From positions 11,060,680 to 11,124,679 of the forward strand of contig NC_082703.1 in assembly GCF_949987515.2 (NCBI RefSeq): a stretch of DNA of 64,000 nt, written 5' to 3'. Made by a program: the position numbers and the translations under genes. The number at the start of each line of letters is the position of its first letter. Position 1 is the stretch's first letter. Source of the stretch: Delphinus delphis. Lineage: Eukaryota; Chordata; Mammalia; Artiodactyla; Delphinidae. Below are positions 1-11,085 of the stretch, piece after piece. The notes beneath the pieces are model-generated. The model ran no database searches and was not told the origin of the DNA. It was given only the letters and a program-made list of their open reading frames with translations.

Positions 1-466
1 ACGACAATTTCATTGCAGCTCTATTTACAATAGCCAGGACACGGAAGCAACCTAAGTGTCCATCAACAGATGAATGGATAAAGATGTGGCACATATATAC
101 GATAGAATTTTTAAAAAAATGTTACTGATGAACCTAGTGGCAGGGCAGGAATAAAGACATAGACATGGAGAATGGACTTGAGGACACGGTGGTGGGGGGG
201 AGGGGGAAGCCGGGGCAAAGTGAGAGAGTAGCATGGACAGATATACATTACCAAATGTAAAATAGATAGCTAGTGGGAAGCAGCCGCATAGCACAGGGAG
301 ATCAGCTCGGTGCTTTGCGACGACTTAGAGGGGTGAGATAGGGAGGGTGGGAGGGAGGCGATATGGGGATATATGTATGCATATGGCTGATTCACTTTGT
401 CGTACAACAGAAACTAACGCAGTATTGTGAAACAAATGTACTCCAGTAAAGATTAAAAAAAAAAAT
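1..466 (+). mobile_element. L1 LINE 3' end (ORF2 tail and 3' UTR), cut by window edge
   Basis: The first 120 bases match the end of L1 ORF2 (the segment coding for the WIKKMW...YTMEYY region), followed by the G-rich 3' UTR and the terminal motif resembling ATTGTAAA...TACTCCAATAAA, then an A-run at about 455-465. It is the same 3' UTR type as the minus-strand copies at 15533, 41745 and 61668. The ORF2 part is broken by a frameshift and an A-run near 112-119, so it is dead. The 5' part lies outside the window. Confidence 0.9.
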
Positions 467-1824
467 CACACTAAAAACATGATAAAAATCACCATCCTCC
501 TCTATTAAATCATGTGAAGATTAAAAAAGAGTAATATAACAAGTATGTGCTCCCCTTGCCTGAAATTAATAGCTAGTTTAAAAGAAAGCAAGAACCATAT
601 ACTGTAGTTTTATTGCCCTATTTCTAGACATAAGAAAAGTTAATGGATAGGGGATGGGGAAAATAAAGCGAGAAGGAACATGTATCGTAAATCTCCTGCC
701 AGCATTACCTGGATGAGGTCTCAAAGTAACCTAACAGTTTATTCGGTGTATATTACAATACACATAAATCGCTTTGTTTTTTTCCCAGATATTACATATT
801 GAATTCTCTCATGACAATTTGTGTTACTCTAACTACGATGTGCTTCCCTTTTTATAAATAACAAAAAAAGACTTAACCTACCTGATTTGGGGCATGAAGT
901 AATTAGTAATAACTCTCAAGCTATTGTTGCAAGACGCTTATTTAATGGCGGTACCCCAAAATGCTGTGGGACGGATCAGTGGGAGAATCTTGTTTCAGAT
1001 CAGACTGTACGCAGAAAGCGACTTCCCTCCAGAGAAGTTTGATCACCCCCTCTATCAGGAATGCCAAGGCTGTGTGGATTCTGCCCATAATGCAAAGCTG
1101 CTAAAGGAAACTCAGGAGCAGAGCCCTGAGTAGAGGGGCAGAGGAGGGAGAGGGAACGAGGAGGGACACACACAGGACACAGCCATTTTCCCTAACCAGT
1201 CTTCGCCTTCAGACATTGGTGGAATATAGTGGTCATTAAGAAAAATAAGCCTCAATAGAAATCCACTGAAAAACAACGAGGCATGTGAGCAAATCTCTAA
1301 ACAATGGATAAGATCTAGTATGAAGAGTCTGAAATAAGAGCTAGCCATCCTGGCACACAGAGCTTGATTCAAGAGGGCTGTAAATCATATAACAGAGACT
1401 CCCCAGAAGCTGGAAAGAGGACCAGAATGGGGCCAGAACCAACCCATCAGTCACAGTCATTAGGGGTTATTTGGGGATTACTAATGAGGAGACATTACAG
1501 TTGCATTACAACTTACTGTACATCATAGTGAACCGGCCATTCTCAAAAAGACTCGAGTCCTGTCATAAGATCCCAGGCAGAAAAATTAATCTAGACATTG
1601 TCACATATTTGACAACAAGATCAAGTGAGTGCTCCTAACAACTACAATAAGATCTTAGTTTCCAGATTGTACCAAACAAAATCAGCAGTAACGCACACAA
1701 TTCTGTGCGTGTGGCTTGCTTCCAACAGGGTTTGTGGCCGTGTTTTAGCTCCACTGATCATGAGTGATTTTAACTGACAGTTCTCTTCTACTGCAGTTTT
1801 TTCCCCATCTCATTAACGACATCT
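467..1824. other. no gene or repeat recognised
   Basis: AT-rich single-copy-looking sequence. Short open frames (924-1133 plus, 1112-1372 minus) have no recognisable domain, no splice-site context and no codon-use signal that I can see. I assign no function. Confidence 0.5.
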
Positions 1825-2762
1825 CCATCTTTCTAGTCAAGAGGCCCAAAACCTTGGAGGTGTCCTGGACTCCTTTTTGCCTCAAATCTCACATCTAAAC
1901 CATCAGCAAATCTTCCTGGTTCTACCTTAATATCCCTAAGCTAACTACTTCCGATCATCTTCACTGGTACCTTGGTCTAAAGCACCATCATCATCTGTTT
2001 CCTGAGTAATTACAATACCCTCCAGACTGGACCCCGTTTCCACCCTGCTCCTGCCTCCAACATGCTTTCTCAACATGGCCAAAAGAACATGTCTTTAAAA
2101 TACTAAGCTAGGGCCTCCCTTGTGGCGCAGTGGTTGAGAGTCCGCCTGCTGATTCAGGGGACGCAGGTTTGTGCCCCGGTCCGGGAAGATCCCACATGCC
2201 GCAGAGCGGCTGGGCCCATGAGCCATGGCCGCTGAACCTGTGCGTCCGGAGCCTGTGCTCCGCAACCGGAGAGGCACAGCAGTGAGAGGACCGCGTACCG
2301 CAAAAAAAAAACAAAACAAAAAAACTTAGCTAAATCACGTCTACTCCCTTACAAATCTGCCAACGGCTCCTTCAGTTTTCATTGGCTTTACAGGACCTAC
2401 CTGCCTGGAATATTCTTTTCTATGTATCTGCATGTCTTACCACTTTACCAGCTTGAGGATTTTTGCTCAACTATTACTATCTCAATAAGCTGTATCTAGA
2501 CCGTTAAAGTTTTTTCAATGCCCTCTTTCCCCCCAAAATCCTACCTCCTTTCCTGCTTTATTTTTCTCATGAGTACTTATTACTTTCTAATATATTACAC
2601 TACTTACTTCCTTACTGTCTTTCTCCTCCAACTAGAATTTTAGGGCCAGCAGAGGAATGGCCTGTTTTGTTCACTGCTTTGCCCCTAGCACCAAGAACGG
2701 TGTCTGACAGAGCAGACACTCAATAAAAACTGATGGATTGGTTGATTGAATGAATGAATGTA
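1825..2762 (+). mobile_element. L2 LINE 3' part, interrupted by a CHR SINE
   Basis: The text follows the ancient L2 3' region in order: the 'CCATCAGCAAATC' block near 1900, the 'TGCCTGGAAT' block near 2404, the 'AGAATTTTAGGGCCAGCAGAGG' region near 2634 (L2 'agaatgtaagctcc...gggcaggg'), the 'AGCACCAAGAACGGTGTCTGACA' region near 2688 and a terminal TGAA microrepeat at 2746-2760. Divergence is high, as expected of L2. A CHR SINE at 2111-2323 splits it. It codes for nothing intact. Confidence 0.75.
2111..2323 (+). mobile_element. short CHR SINE (tRNA-Glu-type), full length
   Basis: It starts GGGCCTCCCTTGTGGCGCAGTGG (A-box region), has a mutated B box, and ends CCGCAAAAA with an A-rich tail at 2301-2323. 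Target-site duplication: ACTAAGCTA at 2102-2110 and ACTTAGCTA at 2324-2332 (8 of 9). It sits inside L2. The start and several CpG sites have decayed, so it is probably older than the copies at 6331 or 20400. The open frames on both strands here are SINE shadow. Confidence 0.93.
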
Positions 2763-4514
2763 AAGTTAACCATTGTGTACACCACCAGGAGTAAAATATA
2801 CCTTTAGGTCAGTAGACTAAGTTTTATTCACTGGAAAGAGTAGGGGAAGATGAAATGGTGGGAGAGGGGGGAGTGATGAAAGTAAGTGGAGGTGGGAATT
2901 ATTGAAACCCCTACTAACTTCTTGCCATCTCTGAGGATTATACAGTCTTATCATCCATAATGAATTTCCTAAGAATCTTAAGAAATAAATCGTCTTTATC
3001 ATTGTGGTTTTATCAGCGTGTCAAAGGAAGCTCTGAGATAATAACCAGCAAGACTAAGGTTACCATAGTTAGACCTGGAAGGCATCCACAGGTCCATCTA
3101 ATCTCCAACTATGTGAGGAAAAGGGTACATCTCAGAACCATCCTGCCGGCGACCTCCCGGATATTTTAATATACTTGGATGATGGGGAGGGAGGATGGGT
3201 GGGGAGAACATTTTCCCGGTGTTTGGCTGACACACTGACAGTGATGGAAAGAACCAGGACACAGGATTAGCCAAGCACTATGCAGCGGCACAGATCTTTC
3301 TGGAGCTTTGAGTCATTGAAAGAGAAAAGTCATTTCTCGAGGCTTACACAACGCCCCAGGAAGCTAGAGGAGGGTTTGCTCCCTTCTGTCCCAAGGCTAA
3401 TTAGTATCATACAAATGATGACCCTGACAGATTCTGGTCAATGTGTTCGCAAATAAAAGTGTCACTTCTGTATTAGGAGGCATTGAAACATTTCAATTTT
3501 TTAAAAAACACTCCAATCTTTTTCTTAATTGTCTCACACAGAATATATGTGTGTACATACACATATATACATATAATATATAGTATATGTACACTACTTA
3601 TGTAATACATAATACTTAATATAAATACTTAATATTTGAAATATTCACTCTGAGAAATGGAACTAGGCAGATCAAAGCTTAACGATGAATCAATTTCCCA
3701 GCAAGGCTTTTTTTTTTCCTAGCATTGCAGACAAAGACATTTTTTTTTTTCCTCTTATAATTAAACTTGTTTGAAACTCCTGAAGGGGAGGGTTACAAAT
3801 ATATAACAGCTCCCTGGCTTCTGGCCCTCAGTAGATCTCAGATCCAGTGGGGAAAACATCTGAGTTTAAACTAGCTTCAAAAAAAAAGTCATGCTTTCTA
3901 CACACTGGGAAAGTGTACTCTAATAAATATGTGGAAGAACAAAAAGCAAGCTGACCTTCATCTTCACTAAGCAGCCAAAGAAATAGGATATGTCTTAATG
4001 GTTCAAGGGACTCAAGCAACACACACATCCTTAAACGTGCCAAACGGATGGAGAAAATAGCAACAGAAATATACCAGCCACAATTATTCTGACTGAAGTG
4101 AGATGTTTTATTCCCAGAGCTATTTTCAGACGTCATGACTCAGCATATCTTCTGATGGTTTTTCCTAACCCCTGTAGGGTTTGGGAGTCGGGGCTGGGCA
4201 GTGAGGGGACTAAACCATCCTTCACTCACACATACCAGGATTGGGTATAATCATTACAGGTGCACATTCCTTCCCATCCTTCAGGTGTGGAGCATCATGG
4301 GTTTGCTTTCCAACCAATTTTCACACAATTCTGGAAGCCAGATTGATGTTCAAATGGCTCTTAAAAATTTGCAGCCCCAGAGAATATCATTCCCTCACTC
4401 CAAGTCATGGATATCCTGGCCAGAAGTACAATGAAAACTCAGAGGTGGTGAATATATTTTATTTCTCAAACTAGTGTGGAAGCAAGTCCTATCGAATTGA
4501 TACATGTTGGCACA
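2763..4514. other. no gene recognised; AT-rich, with a TA/TG tract at 3540-3625
   Basis: Mostly unassigned sequence. 3540-3625 is an alternating purine-pyrimidine tract (ATATGTG/TACATA units) able to form cruciforms. The minus-strand frame at 3828-4136 (102 codons) has no known domain. The stretch near 3060-3120 is faintly repeat-like but I cannot name a family. Confidence 0.45.
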
Positions 4515-4675
4515 GTGCAGTGTAAAAAATATATATATTGGAAATCAAGAGGCTCAGATTGTAGTTCTGTCTCTGCCATGAATGGCTGGGGAAATCTGAA
4601 GTAATAATTGCACCTCCTTGGGCCTCAGTTTTCTCAGTTGCAGAGGATGACCTTGAAGGACCTACTTGTTTCCTC
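4515..4675 (+). mobile_element. probable MIR SINE
   Basis: The order of weak matches fits MIR: a head with 'AGATTGTAGTTCTGTCTCTGCCA', then 'CACCTCCTTGGGCCTCAGTTTTCTCA' (the conserved MIR core) and 'GCAGAGGATGACCTTGAAGG'. The tail is worn. Old, non-coding. Confidence 0.45.
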
Positions 4676-5234
4676 TGGACTTCATTTAATTATCCATCAG
4701 CAACAAGCTTGCTCTGGTAGTTTATGATGTTACTAGGTAGACTCTTATTATAACATTGCTTTTTGAATCTAGTCAATGTCCCTACCTTCAGTAGATATTT
4801 AAAGAAGATTCTGAGCAGAATTCGCCAAATGATCAAACAAATACAGTATCTCTTTAGAGGTGGGATTATTTGTTTGGTCAACGAAGATATGAAGTGTGCC
4901 TTGAATGGAAAGGTCAGTGGGTTAGAAATTCAACATTGTGGTTTCTGAGCAGCTTTGCTTCCTGCTATCTGTATTACCTCAGCAAGTGGTTAGATCTGCA
5001 AGACCCCTTATGAGCAAACAATTTTTATACTACATATTTTAATAACTGAAAAGCTTAATGGAGGAGACTTTAAATCCTTTCTGTGATGCCTGAGGGAGCC
5101 TATTGGTTTAAACCAAACTAAAAGTAAAGTGGTATGTGAGGGAAACGGGCCAAGCATTCTCAAACTTCCAACACTAGAATGGGACCCTCTTTAGCATCTC
5201 AAACCATCAGCAACTACCTGTTTTGGATGTCGTA
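4676..5234. other. no gene or repeat recognised
   Basis: The frames at 4690-4881 (minus) and 4763-4948 (plus) overlap each other and show no domain. Nothing further can be supported. Confidence 0.5.
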
Positions 5235-5818
5235 TTTGCTGTCCATTGCTACATAATAAATTCCCCAAATCTTAGCAGCTTAAAACAACCCCCATATATT
5301 ACCGCATAGTTCTGTAGGTCAGAAGTCCTGCGGGGCTCAGCTGGGCTTTGCTCAAAATATCACAAGGTCAAAACCAAGGTGCTGACGGGCTGGGCTCTTG
5401 TCTGGAGGCTGTGGAGAAGAACCTACTCCAAGCTCATTCAGGATGTTGACAGAATCCAGCGACTTGAGGCCCTATGTCTAAGGCCCAGTGTCCTTTGCTG
5501 GCTGTCAGCTGTGGACCGTTCTCTCAGGACCTATGGCCACCCACATTCCTTCTCATGAGGCCCCTCCATCTTCAAACGGCAACAGCATGTCCGGTCCTTC
5601 CTACACGTTTAAGTTCTCTGACTTTCCCTCTTTTCCCTCTTCTGCCATAGCAAGAGAAAGTTCTCTGCTCTTAGCAGCTGATGCGATTAGGGCCACTGGG
5701 CTACTCGACCCTTTTAAGGCCAGCTGTGCCACATAATGTGACATAATCATGGGAGTGGTAACTTAACCACATTCAAACACGTATTAGTCATGTGGGATTG
5801 GGAGGCCATTTCTAGACA
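5235..5818 (-). mobile_element. MLT1-type MaLR (ERVL) solo LTR
   Basis: Read on the plus strand the order is 'GCTGTCCATTGCTACATAATAAATT', 'CTTAGCAGCTTAAAACAAC', 'GTTCTGTAGGTCAGAAGTCC', 'GCTCAGCTGGGCT', 'CAAGGTGCTGACGGGC', 'GTCTGGAGGCT' and, at the far end, 'ATCATGGGAGTGGTAAC...GGGAGGCCATTTCTAGAC'. That is the reverse complement of the usual MLT1 (J/K-like) LTR layout. No internal viral genes are attached. The plus frame at 5488-5736 lies inside it and is chance. Confidence 0.75.
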
Positions 5819-6169
5819 TTTTCCCTGACATATATGCTTTAGTTCTGTCTTTTCTAAAGTCACAAAGCCTCAACAATAATGACCTTGTGGCCAGGCTATT
5901 AAAGGTGAGTGTTTGCAAACAATAAATAGTGTTACGTCCATGCAAACAATGACAAATGAGCGTCTTCTATTTTTGTAGAATTCAGAGGTTCTGACCATTT
6001 TTATGACCAGAGCACATTGCCCGGTGGGAACTTTAAACAAACACTCCCCAGTCGACACACATATAGTCCCATCAGGATTCAAAAGCAACTCATGTTCACA
6101 CAACTGAAATCAAATTAGGAAGTCAGTGAACATCAGAGAATATGATCCACACAAGTAACCGAGTTAAGT
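5819..6169. other. no gene or repeat recognised
   Basis: Unassigned. A minus frame at 5870-6103 shows no domain. The last bases run into the target-site duplication of the small L1 at 6183. Confidence 0.5.
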
Positions 6170-6246
6170 AATTAATATAAAATATTACACCTGAAACTCC
6201 AACACTGTACATCAACTATACCTCAATTTAAAAAATTAATATAAAA
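6170..6246 (+). mobile_element. 51-bp 5'-truncated L1 insertion with perfect 13-bp target-site duplication
   Basis: AATTAATATAAAA occurs at 6170-6182 and again, identical, at 6234-6246. Between them, 6183-6233 is only the last bases of an L1 3' end (CACCTGAAACTCCAACACTG, then ATCAACTATACCTCAAT and a short A-tail). The same terminal block ends the larger L1 copies at 30831, 35067, 36866 and 48344. This is therefore a retrotransposition that stopped after about 45 bases. Confidence 0.85.
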
Positions 6247-6330
6247 CTCTGAAACGTTTTCTTTCCTAAATGTATGGGGTCATTACCTTCTGGATAGTTA
6301 ACTGAATAATCTCCTCAACACTCCCTGCTT

Positions 6331-6542
6331 GGGCTTCCCTGGTGGCGCAGTGGTTGAGAGTCCGCCTGCCGATGCAGGGGACACGGGTTCGTGCCCCGGT
6401 CCGGGAAGATCTCACATGCCGCGGAGCGGCTGGGCCCGTGAGCCATGGCCGCTGAGCCTGCGCGTCCGGAGTCTGTGCTCCGCAACGGGAGAGGCCACAG
6501 CAGTGAGAGGCCCGCGTACCGCAAAAAAAAAAAAAAAAAAAA
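6331..6542 (+). mobile_element. short CHR SINE, full length, well preserved
   Basis: Head GGGCTTCCCTGGTGGCGCAG, A box TGGCGCAGTGG, B-box region GGTTCGTGCCC, body rich in CpG, ending CCGCGTACCGC plus about 19 A. Many CpGs survive, so the copy is fairly young. I could not find a convincing target-site duplication. The 105-codon plus frame here is SINE read-through. Confidence 0.95.
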
Positions 6543-7676
6543 CTTCTGGTGAATGGAAACTCAAAGAAAAGCTCCTTTTTATGTTCCCATTAGTGACCTA
6601 TATTGTATTGAAAAATTTCTGCACAAATATAAAGGATGAAATATAAATAATATCAGCTTATGGAGTTATATAAGAGCAGCAAACAAAAGGGTTCAGCTCA
6701 TTTTTCTACTAAATAATAATAATTTAAGACTCATACCACAGAACGTTTTGCTTCTGTTCATCTGCTTTGAGGGGGCATTTAAATTATTGTAGAAAATTTT
6801 TACTGTCAGTCAAGTGTCTAAAGTACCACACCAATTGCCTCTGAAATATTTTAAGGAAATTAAGTAAAAAATCTTGATGTGTGAAAAGGTTTTTTGATCC
6901 TTACTGAGAATCATTATTCAATAACATTCCTTGATAGCAATACTTGAAACTAGAACTTATACCAGATTCTTCAGATGACTGTTTTAGCAATTATCATTTT
7001 GAAAAACTGGAAAGTTATTGCTCCTTTATTTTTCTCTTACAAGTCTCTTACATTCTTTCTTTGTTGACCAATCTAACCATTTCTTTAGGACTGGCTCACA
7101 TGGTATTGTCTATACGCTACCAAAAAAAGACCAAAGTTCTAAGATGCCTTATATTGACTATTACAAGCTTCACGGAAAACCTAAGAATCTGTAAAGATAA
7201 AGGACTCTTCAGCATCTGACCCTAGTGTTAATTAAGTCCCACCACTCTCAACCGCTTAATTCACACAATCTATAGAACAGCTACACCCCTGCTCAATAAT
7301 TCCCCACCATGTTTTGGCTTCTCTCCCCGACTCCTTTCCTCCTCTCTCCCCCACTCCCTGCTTCTTTCTCTCTTTCCTTTGCTTTTTTGTCCTTTCTTTG
7401 TTTTTCTTCCTTTCATTGGACATAACATTTTCTTCTCCTGGTTTGAGAGTTAAACCCTCAAATTTTATTCTTCCTAAGTTACTCCCCTCCCCTTTTATTC
7501 AGAAAATACCAGTGTTAATTTCCCCCATTTATATATATAAATACAATTCTACATTGCCCCTAAGACAAATTTCCTAGCACAGTCTCACCGCTCTGAGGGC
7601 TCTTCATGCTCTTTCCCCCACCTTCCATCCCATTGCACTACACCGCATTTTTATCTTCAAGAATTTTTGGTGTGAG
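6543..7676. other. no gene recognised; pyrimidine-rich stretch 7318-7425
   Basis: AT-rich DNA with no family match. 7318-7425 is nearly all C and T on the plus strand (CTCTCC/TTTCC units), a potential triplex-forming tract. The frames 6944-7219 and 7314-7577 are composition artefacts. Confidence 0.5.
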
Positions 7677-7873
7677 GTTTTTTGTTTTTTTTTTTTGCGG
7701 TACGCGGGCCTCTCACTGCTGTGGCCTCTCCCGTTGCGGAGCGCAGGCTCAGCAGCCATGGCTCACGGGCCCAGCCGCTCCACGGCATGTGGGATCTTCC
7801 CGGACCGGGGCACGAACCCGTGTCCCCTGCATTGGCAGGCGGACTCTCAACCACTGCGCCACCAGGGAAGCCC
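7677..7873 (-). mobile_element. short CHR SINE, subfamily with 15-bp body deletion
   Basis: It reads poly-T (about 7677-7696), GCGGTACGCGGGCC..., and ends ACCAGGGAAGCCC, the reverse of the SINE head. Compared with the copies at 6331 or 20400 it lacks 15 bases in the body: GCCTGCG runs directly into CTCCGC. The same deletion is present in the copy at 39444, so the two share a source lineage. Frames on both strands here are SINE shadow. Confidence 0.94.
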
Positions 7874-8294
7874 TATATTGTTTTTTAAAACGATTTAAGT
7901 GCCATATGAATTTTGTGATCAATATGGTTTCCTTGGGGAATGGAAGCAGAAGAGAGGGTACGAGAGGAGATTTTGCTTTCGGTGCAAGTCTGTACTATTT
8001 CATATCTTAATCATGTGCATAAGAATTTGTCAAAAATAAAACATGTTAAAAGAAGGCTAAGATGTCGAGGACATCAGGCTTGTCTTCAAGGACAAGGTGT
8101 CATGAAGATACTTCATTAAGGTACTGGCCCTGCAAAAACAGGCAACATCCCTGGGCACATGCCAACAATAACCTCCAGACTGTAACTTACAAAGCTTGCT
8201 CTACATAGCTTGTCTCAAACTACATCATTAGAATTCAAAATCCGTATTGTTTGCTACTGTTTACACAATATAGCCCATGCATTTAGTAGGGTTT
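7874..8294. other. no gene or repeat recognised
   Basis: Unassigned, AT-rich. Nothing supportable. Confidence 0.5.
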
Positions 8295-8800
8295 TAAAGA
8301 ATTTTACAATCTGACTTCAACAAGCCTTTTCCTAATTATCTCCTACCCCGGTCACTTGCAGAGCTGTACTCCAGTCCCTTGGCATTCATCTGCCCTTCCA
8401 AATCTCTGTTTCTTTGTTCACACAGTTATCTTTGCTTCCAATGTTTCCTTCACTTCTCCAACTTTAAAAATCCCACTCATAGGTCAATTTCCAGATTGAA
8501 TACAAATTTCTCTTCCATAAAACCCATTTAGATTTCAACAATCGGGGGAAAATGCCCTTTTTTGTTCCCATAGCTCTTACTTTCCAAAAACATACAGCAC
8601 GTATTTTAATTTGTCCTATTTCATAATTATATTGTACTTATCTACCTTCTCACTTAATTTGATTCATTTGATTTTAAGGTCCTGTTTCTTCATTTGACTG
8701 TAAGCTCCCAGCGGGCAAGAGGCTGTCCTGTTCATCTTAATATCTTTAACTCCTCTTTAACTTAATGCTTTATACAAACTCGAGCCAATTAATGTTAGCT
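8295..8800 (+). mobile_element. L2 LINE 3' region
   Basis: Successive L2-like blocks: 'CAATCTGACTTCAACAAGCC', 'CTCCAGTCCCTTGGCATTCA', 'GTTTCCTTCACTTCTCC', 'CATAGCTCTTACTTTCC', 'TGACTGTAAGCTCCCAGCGG', then 'GCAAGAGGCTGTCCTGTTCATC'. It is diverged and non-coding, and the terminal TGAA repeat is lost. Confidence 0.65.
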
Positions 8801-9792
8801 ACAATACATCTGAGTTAATTGAAATGGATTCCTTTGAAGAAGTTCCTAGTGAACCTAGTTTCTGAAATTTAGGAAAAAAAGTTGCAATAGTCAAGTATAT
8901 GGACCACAACCTCTCCCCTCTAAGTTCCCTGAAAACGAATGCTGAAACTTTTCAGTTAGTATGTCCTTTGGGAATTAAGTTGTGCTTCCTCTTTGGCATA
9001 TGTCAAAATCTACACATCCACTGCTAATTTAAAACTAGTGGATCACTTGATTCTGACCAGGAGAAGTCTTATGGAGAAGATATCTTTAGACATGTAACTT
9101 AAGCTTATTCACTTTCATTGCTCAGCTGCCATAGGTAGTTTGTAGGAACAAAAGAGTGCAGAGTTGCTTAAGTGTGATGAGGACACAATGTGAAAGCAAT
9201 CCCAAACAAAATTCATTAAACTCTTGAAAATAACCTTGAGGCTCTGAAATTTAAATACAATGTTTTCTTCCTAATCATGTTGTCTGATTCTTGCCAGTCT
9301 AACAATATACCTGTCAATACCCAAAAGCCTCTCTGGTGATATTAACAAAAGGAAGAACAAGCTTGAGCCACGGATCAAAAACACTCTCAAAGAAATGACG
9401 TGCAAGTTTCATCTCCATTACCCATCTCTATTACCTCCAGCTTAATAAGCAAAGCGAGAGAGAAATTCATTCGGAATTTATATTGATTTAACTGTAATCG
9501 AAATGAATATTGTGTGTTTACCAAAAAAAGTAGATATAAATAACTACAAGAATTGATTCTTTGAGATAGGAAAGATTTCTCCTTCCTAATACGCCCAATT
9601 AAACACCCAGGAGAACCTTCAACAAATGTCAGTGCAGCGGTTTCTCTAAGTGCAGAGTGCTTTAAAATGGATATATTTTATGTTCACAATCACATAAAGT
9701 CCCTACTGATTCATAAAGTAAGTTCTGTAAACTTTATACTTGATGAAATATCCCCCAAGAACCCATATACAGTTATACTATGTACTATAATT
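8801..9792. other. no gene recognised; possible noncoding conserved stretch near 9340-9540
   Basis: Repeat-free DNA as far as I can tell. 9340-9540 holds compact motifs such as AAATGACGTGC (CRE-like) and TTTATATTGATTTAACTG, but I see no coding signal. Confidence 0.4.
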
Positions 9793-10034
9793 TGCTTTTT
9801 CCTCTTTTTTTTTTTTTTTGGTATGCGGACCTCTCACTGTTGCGGCCTCTCCCGTTGCGGAGCACAGGCGCACAGGCTCCGGACGTGCAGGCTCAGCGGC
9901 CATGGCTCACGGGCCCACGCGCTCCGCGGCATGTGGGATCCTCGCGGACCGGGGCACGAACCCGTGTCCCCTGCATCGGCAGGCGGACTCTCAACCACTG
10001 CGCCACCAGGGAAGCCCTGCTTTTTTCTCTTTTT
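9793..10034 (-). mobile_element. short CHR SINE with 17-bp target-site duplication
   Basis: The SINE body is about 9810-10017 (poly-T first, ACCAGGGAAGCCC last). Flanks: TGCTTTTTCCTCTTTTT at 9793-9809 and TGCTTTTTTCTCTTTTT at 10018-10034, 16 of 17 identical, so the insertion boundaries are clear. The body carries an 8-bp tandem duplication (GCCTGTGC twice, read in SINE orientation) at the same place where the 7677 and 39444 copies have their deletion. The 156-, 97- and 76-codon plus frames are SINE read-through. Confidence 0.95.
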
Positions 10035-10144
10035 TACCCAAAGAGTAGCTCTAATGCTACTGTTTCCATCTAGTCTCTCTTGCTTTCTCCATATTAAGGG
10101 AATTTCACATGTTTCCATGAAGCTTTGTGCCTTCTAGTGGTTTA

Positions 10145-10265
10145 TCAAATACCTGTTCAAAAGTATCTCTTTTATTAGATTGTAGGCTTCATGCGGATAT
10201 TATCCAAGTGCCTACCATAGCGCTTGAACATAACAAGTGTTCAATAAATATGTACAGTTGACTGA
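10145..10265 (+). mobile_element. L2 LINE extreme 3' end
   Basis: Shows the L2 terminal order: 'TTAGATTGTAGGCTTCATGCGG', 'CCAAGTGCCTACCATAGCGC', 'AAGTGTTCAATAAATATGTACAG', then GACTGA. Short, old and non-coding. It lies directly after the SINE at 9793. Confidence 0.65.
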
Positions 10266-10544
10266 GTAACTGAAATACTCCAGTCTTTGTCTCAAAACTG
10301 GTACCTTTATGGCAACAACACTATTCTTGATACCTCCCTAGATCTGAATTCTAACAGAATACACATTTCAGTTTGGTTTACCCCCTGGGAAATCATCTTT
10401 TTTGGAAAGTGGACCAATATAATGATTGTTCAAATTCTTCCTGGTATAAGTAGTATTTAGAAACTCACCTCCAAACCATACTATTCATGAGAAAAGTCAT
10501 TTATAAAATGTTAAGGGGGGGTTGTAATTTAAGAGGCATTGGAT

Positions 10545-10770
10545 GGTGGCTAAGCATATGGTGTCTCAAGGTAGAATGCCCAGATCTGAGGCCTACTTAT
10601 TCCATTTATTGGCTTTGAGATCCTAGGCAAGTTACTTAAGTTCCTTGTTTATAAAATGGAGAAAATAATATTAACTACCTCACAGGTGTTGTAGGGATTG
10701 GATTAGGTAATACATGCAAAGGCTTACAACAGTGTGTAGCACAGAGCGGGCTCTCAGTAAGCAGTAGGTA
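10545..10770 (+). mobile_element. MIR SINE
   Basis: Nearly full MIR order: 'GGTGGCTAAGCATATGGTGTC', 'CTTTGAGATCCTAGGCAAGTTACTTAA', 'TGTTTATAAAATGGAGAAAATAATA', 'CCTCACAGGTGTTGTAGGGATTGGATTAGG', 'GTGTAGCACAGAGCGGGCTCTCAGTAAGC'. The conserved core is clear. Confidence 0.85.
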
Positions 10771-10844
10771 TTCTAAGGCAGCATGTGAAAGACACTAACT
10801 AGTTCGTTCAGCAGATTAGAACACAGCACAGCAGAAGGGGACAA

Positions 10845-11085
10845 TGTAATGATATAGAAAGGGCCCTGGAGTGAAAGTAAGAAGAAATGGATTGAAGCCC
10901 TGGCTCAGACACTAACTTTGTGTCTCCAGCCAAGTCATTGCTTCCTTGAGCATTAATTTCCTCACATTTAAATGTGGAAAATACTACCTAATTCACAGCA
11001 TTGTTTCGTGTGGATTAAATGAGGTAATAAATGCAGAAGAGCTTTGTGAAATATAATGTGCTATAAAATATGAAGTCTTATCTCT
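10845..11085 (+). mobile_element. MIR SINE, second copy in tandem orientation
   Basis: Blocks 'AGGGCCCTGGAGTGAAAG', 'GACACTAACTTTGTGTCTCCAGCCAAGTCATTGCTTCC', 'CATTTAAATGTGGAAAATACTACC', 'GGATTAAATGAGGTAATAAATGCAGAAG'. Same strand as the MIR 75 bases upstream but clearly a separate insertion, because the heads and tails are both present. Confidence 0.8.

Noticed and set aside
9667..10137. 156-codon plus frame, with similar frames at 7606-8010 and 20359-20790
   Set aside because: All three read through CHR SINEs in the same frame and contain the same SINE-encoded peptide. No independent coding evidence.
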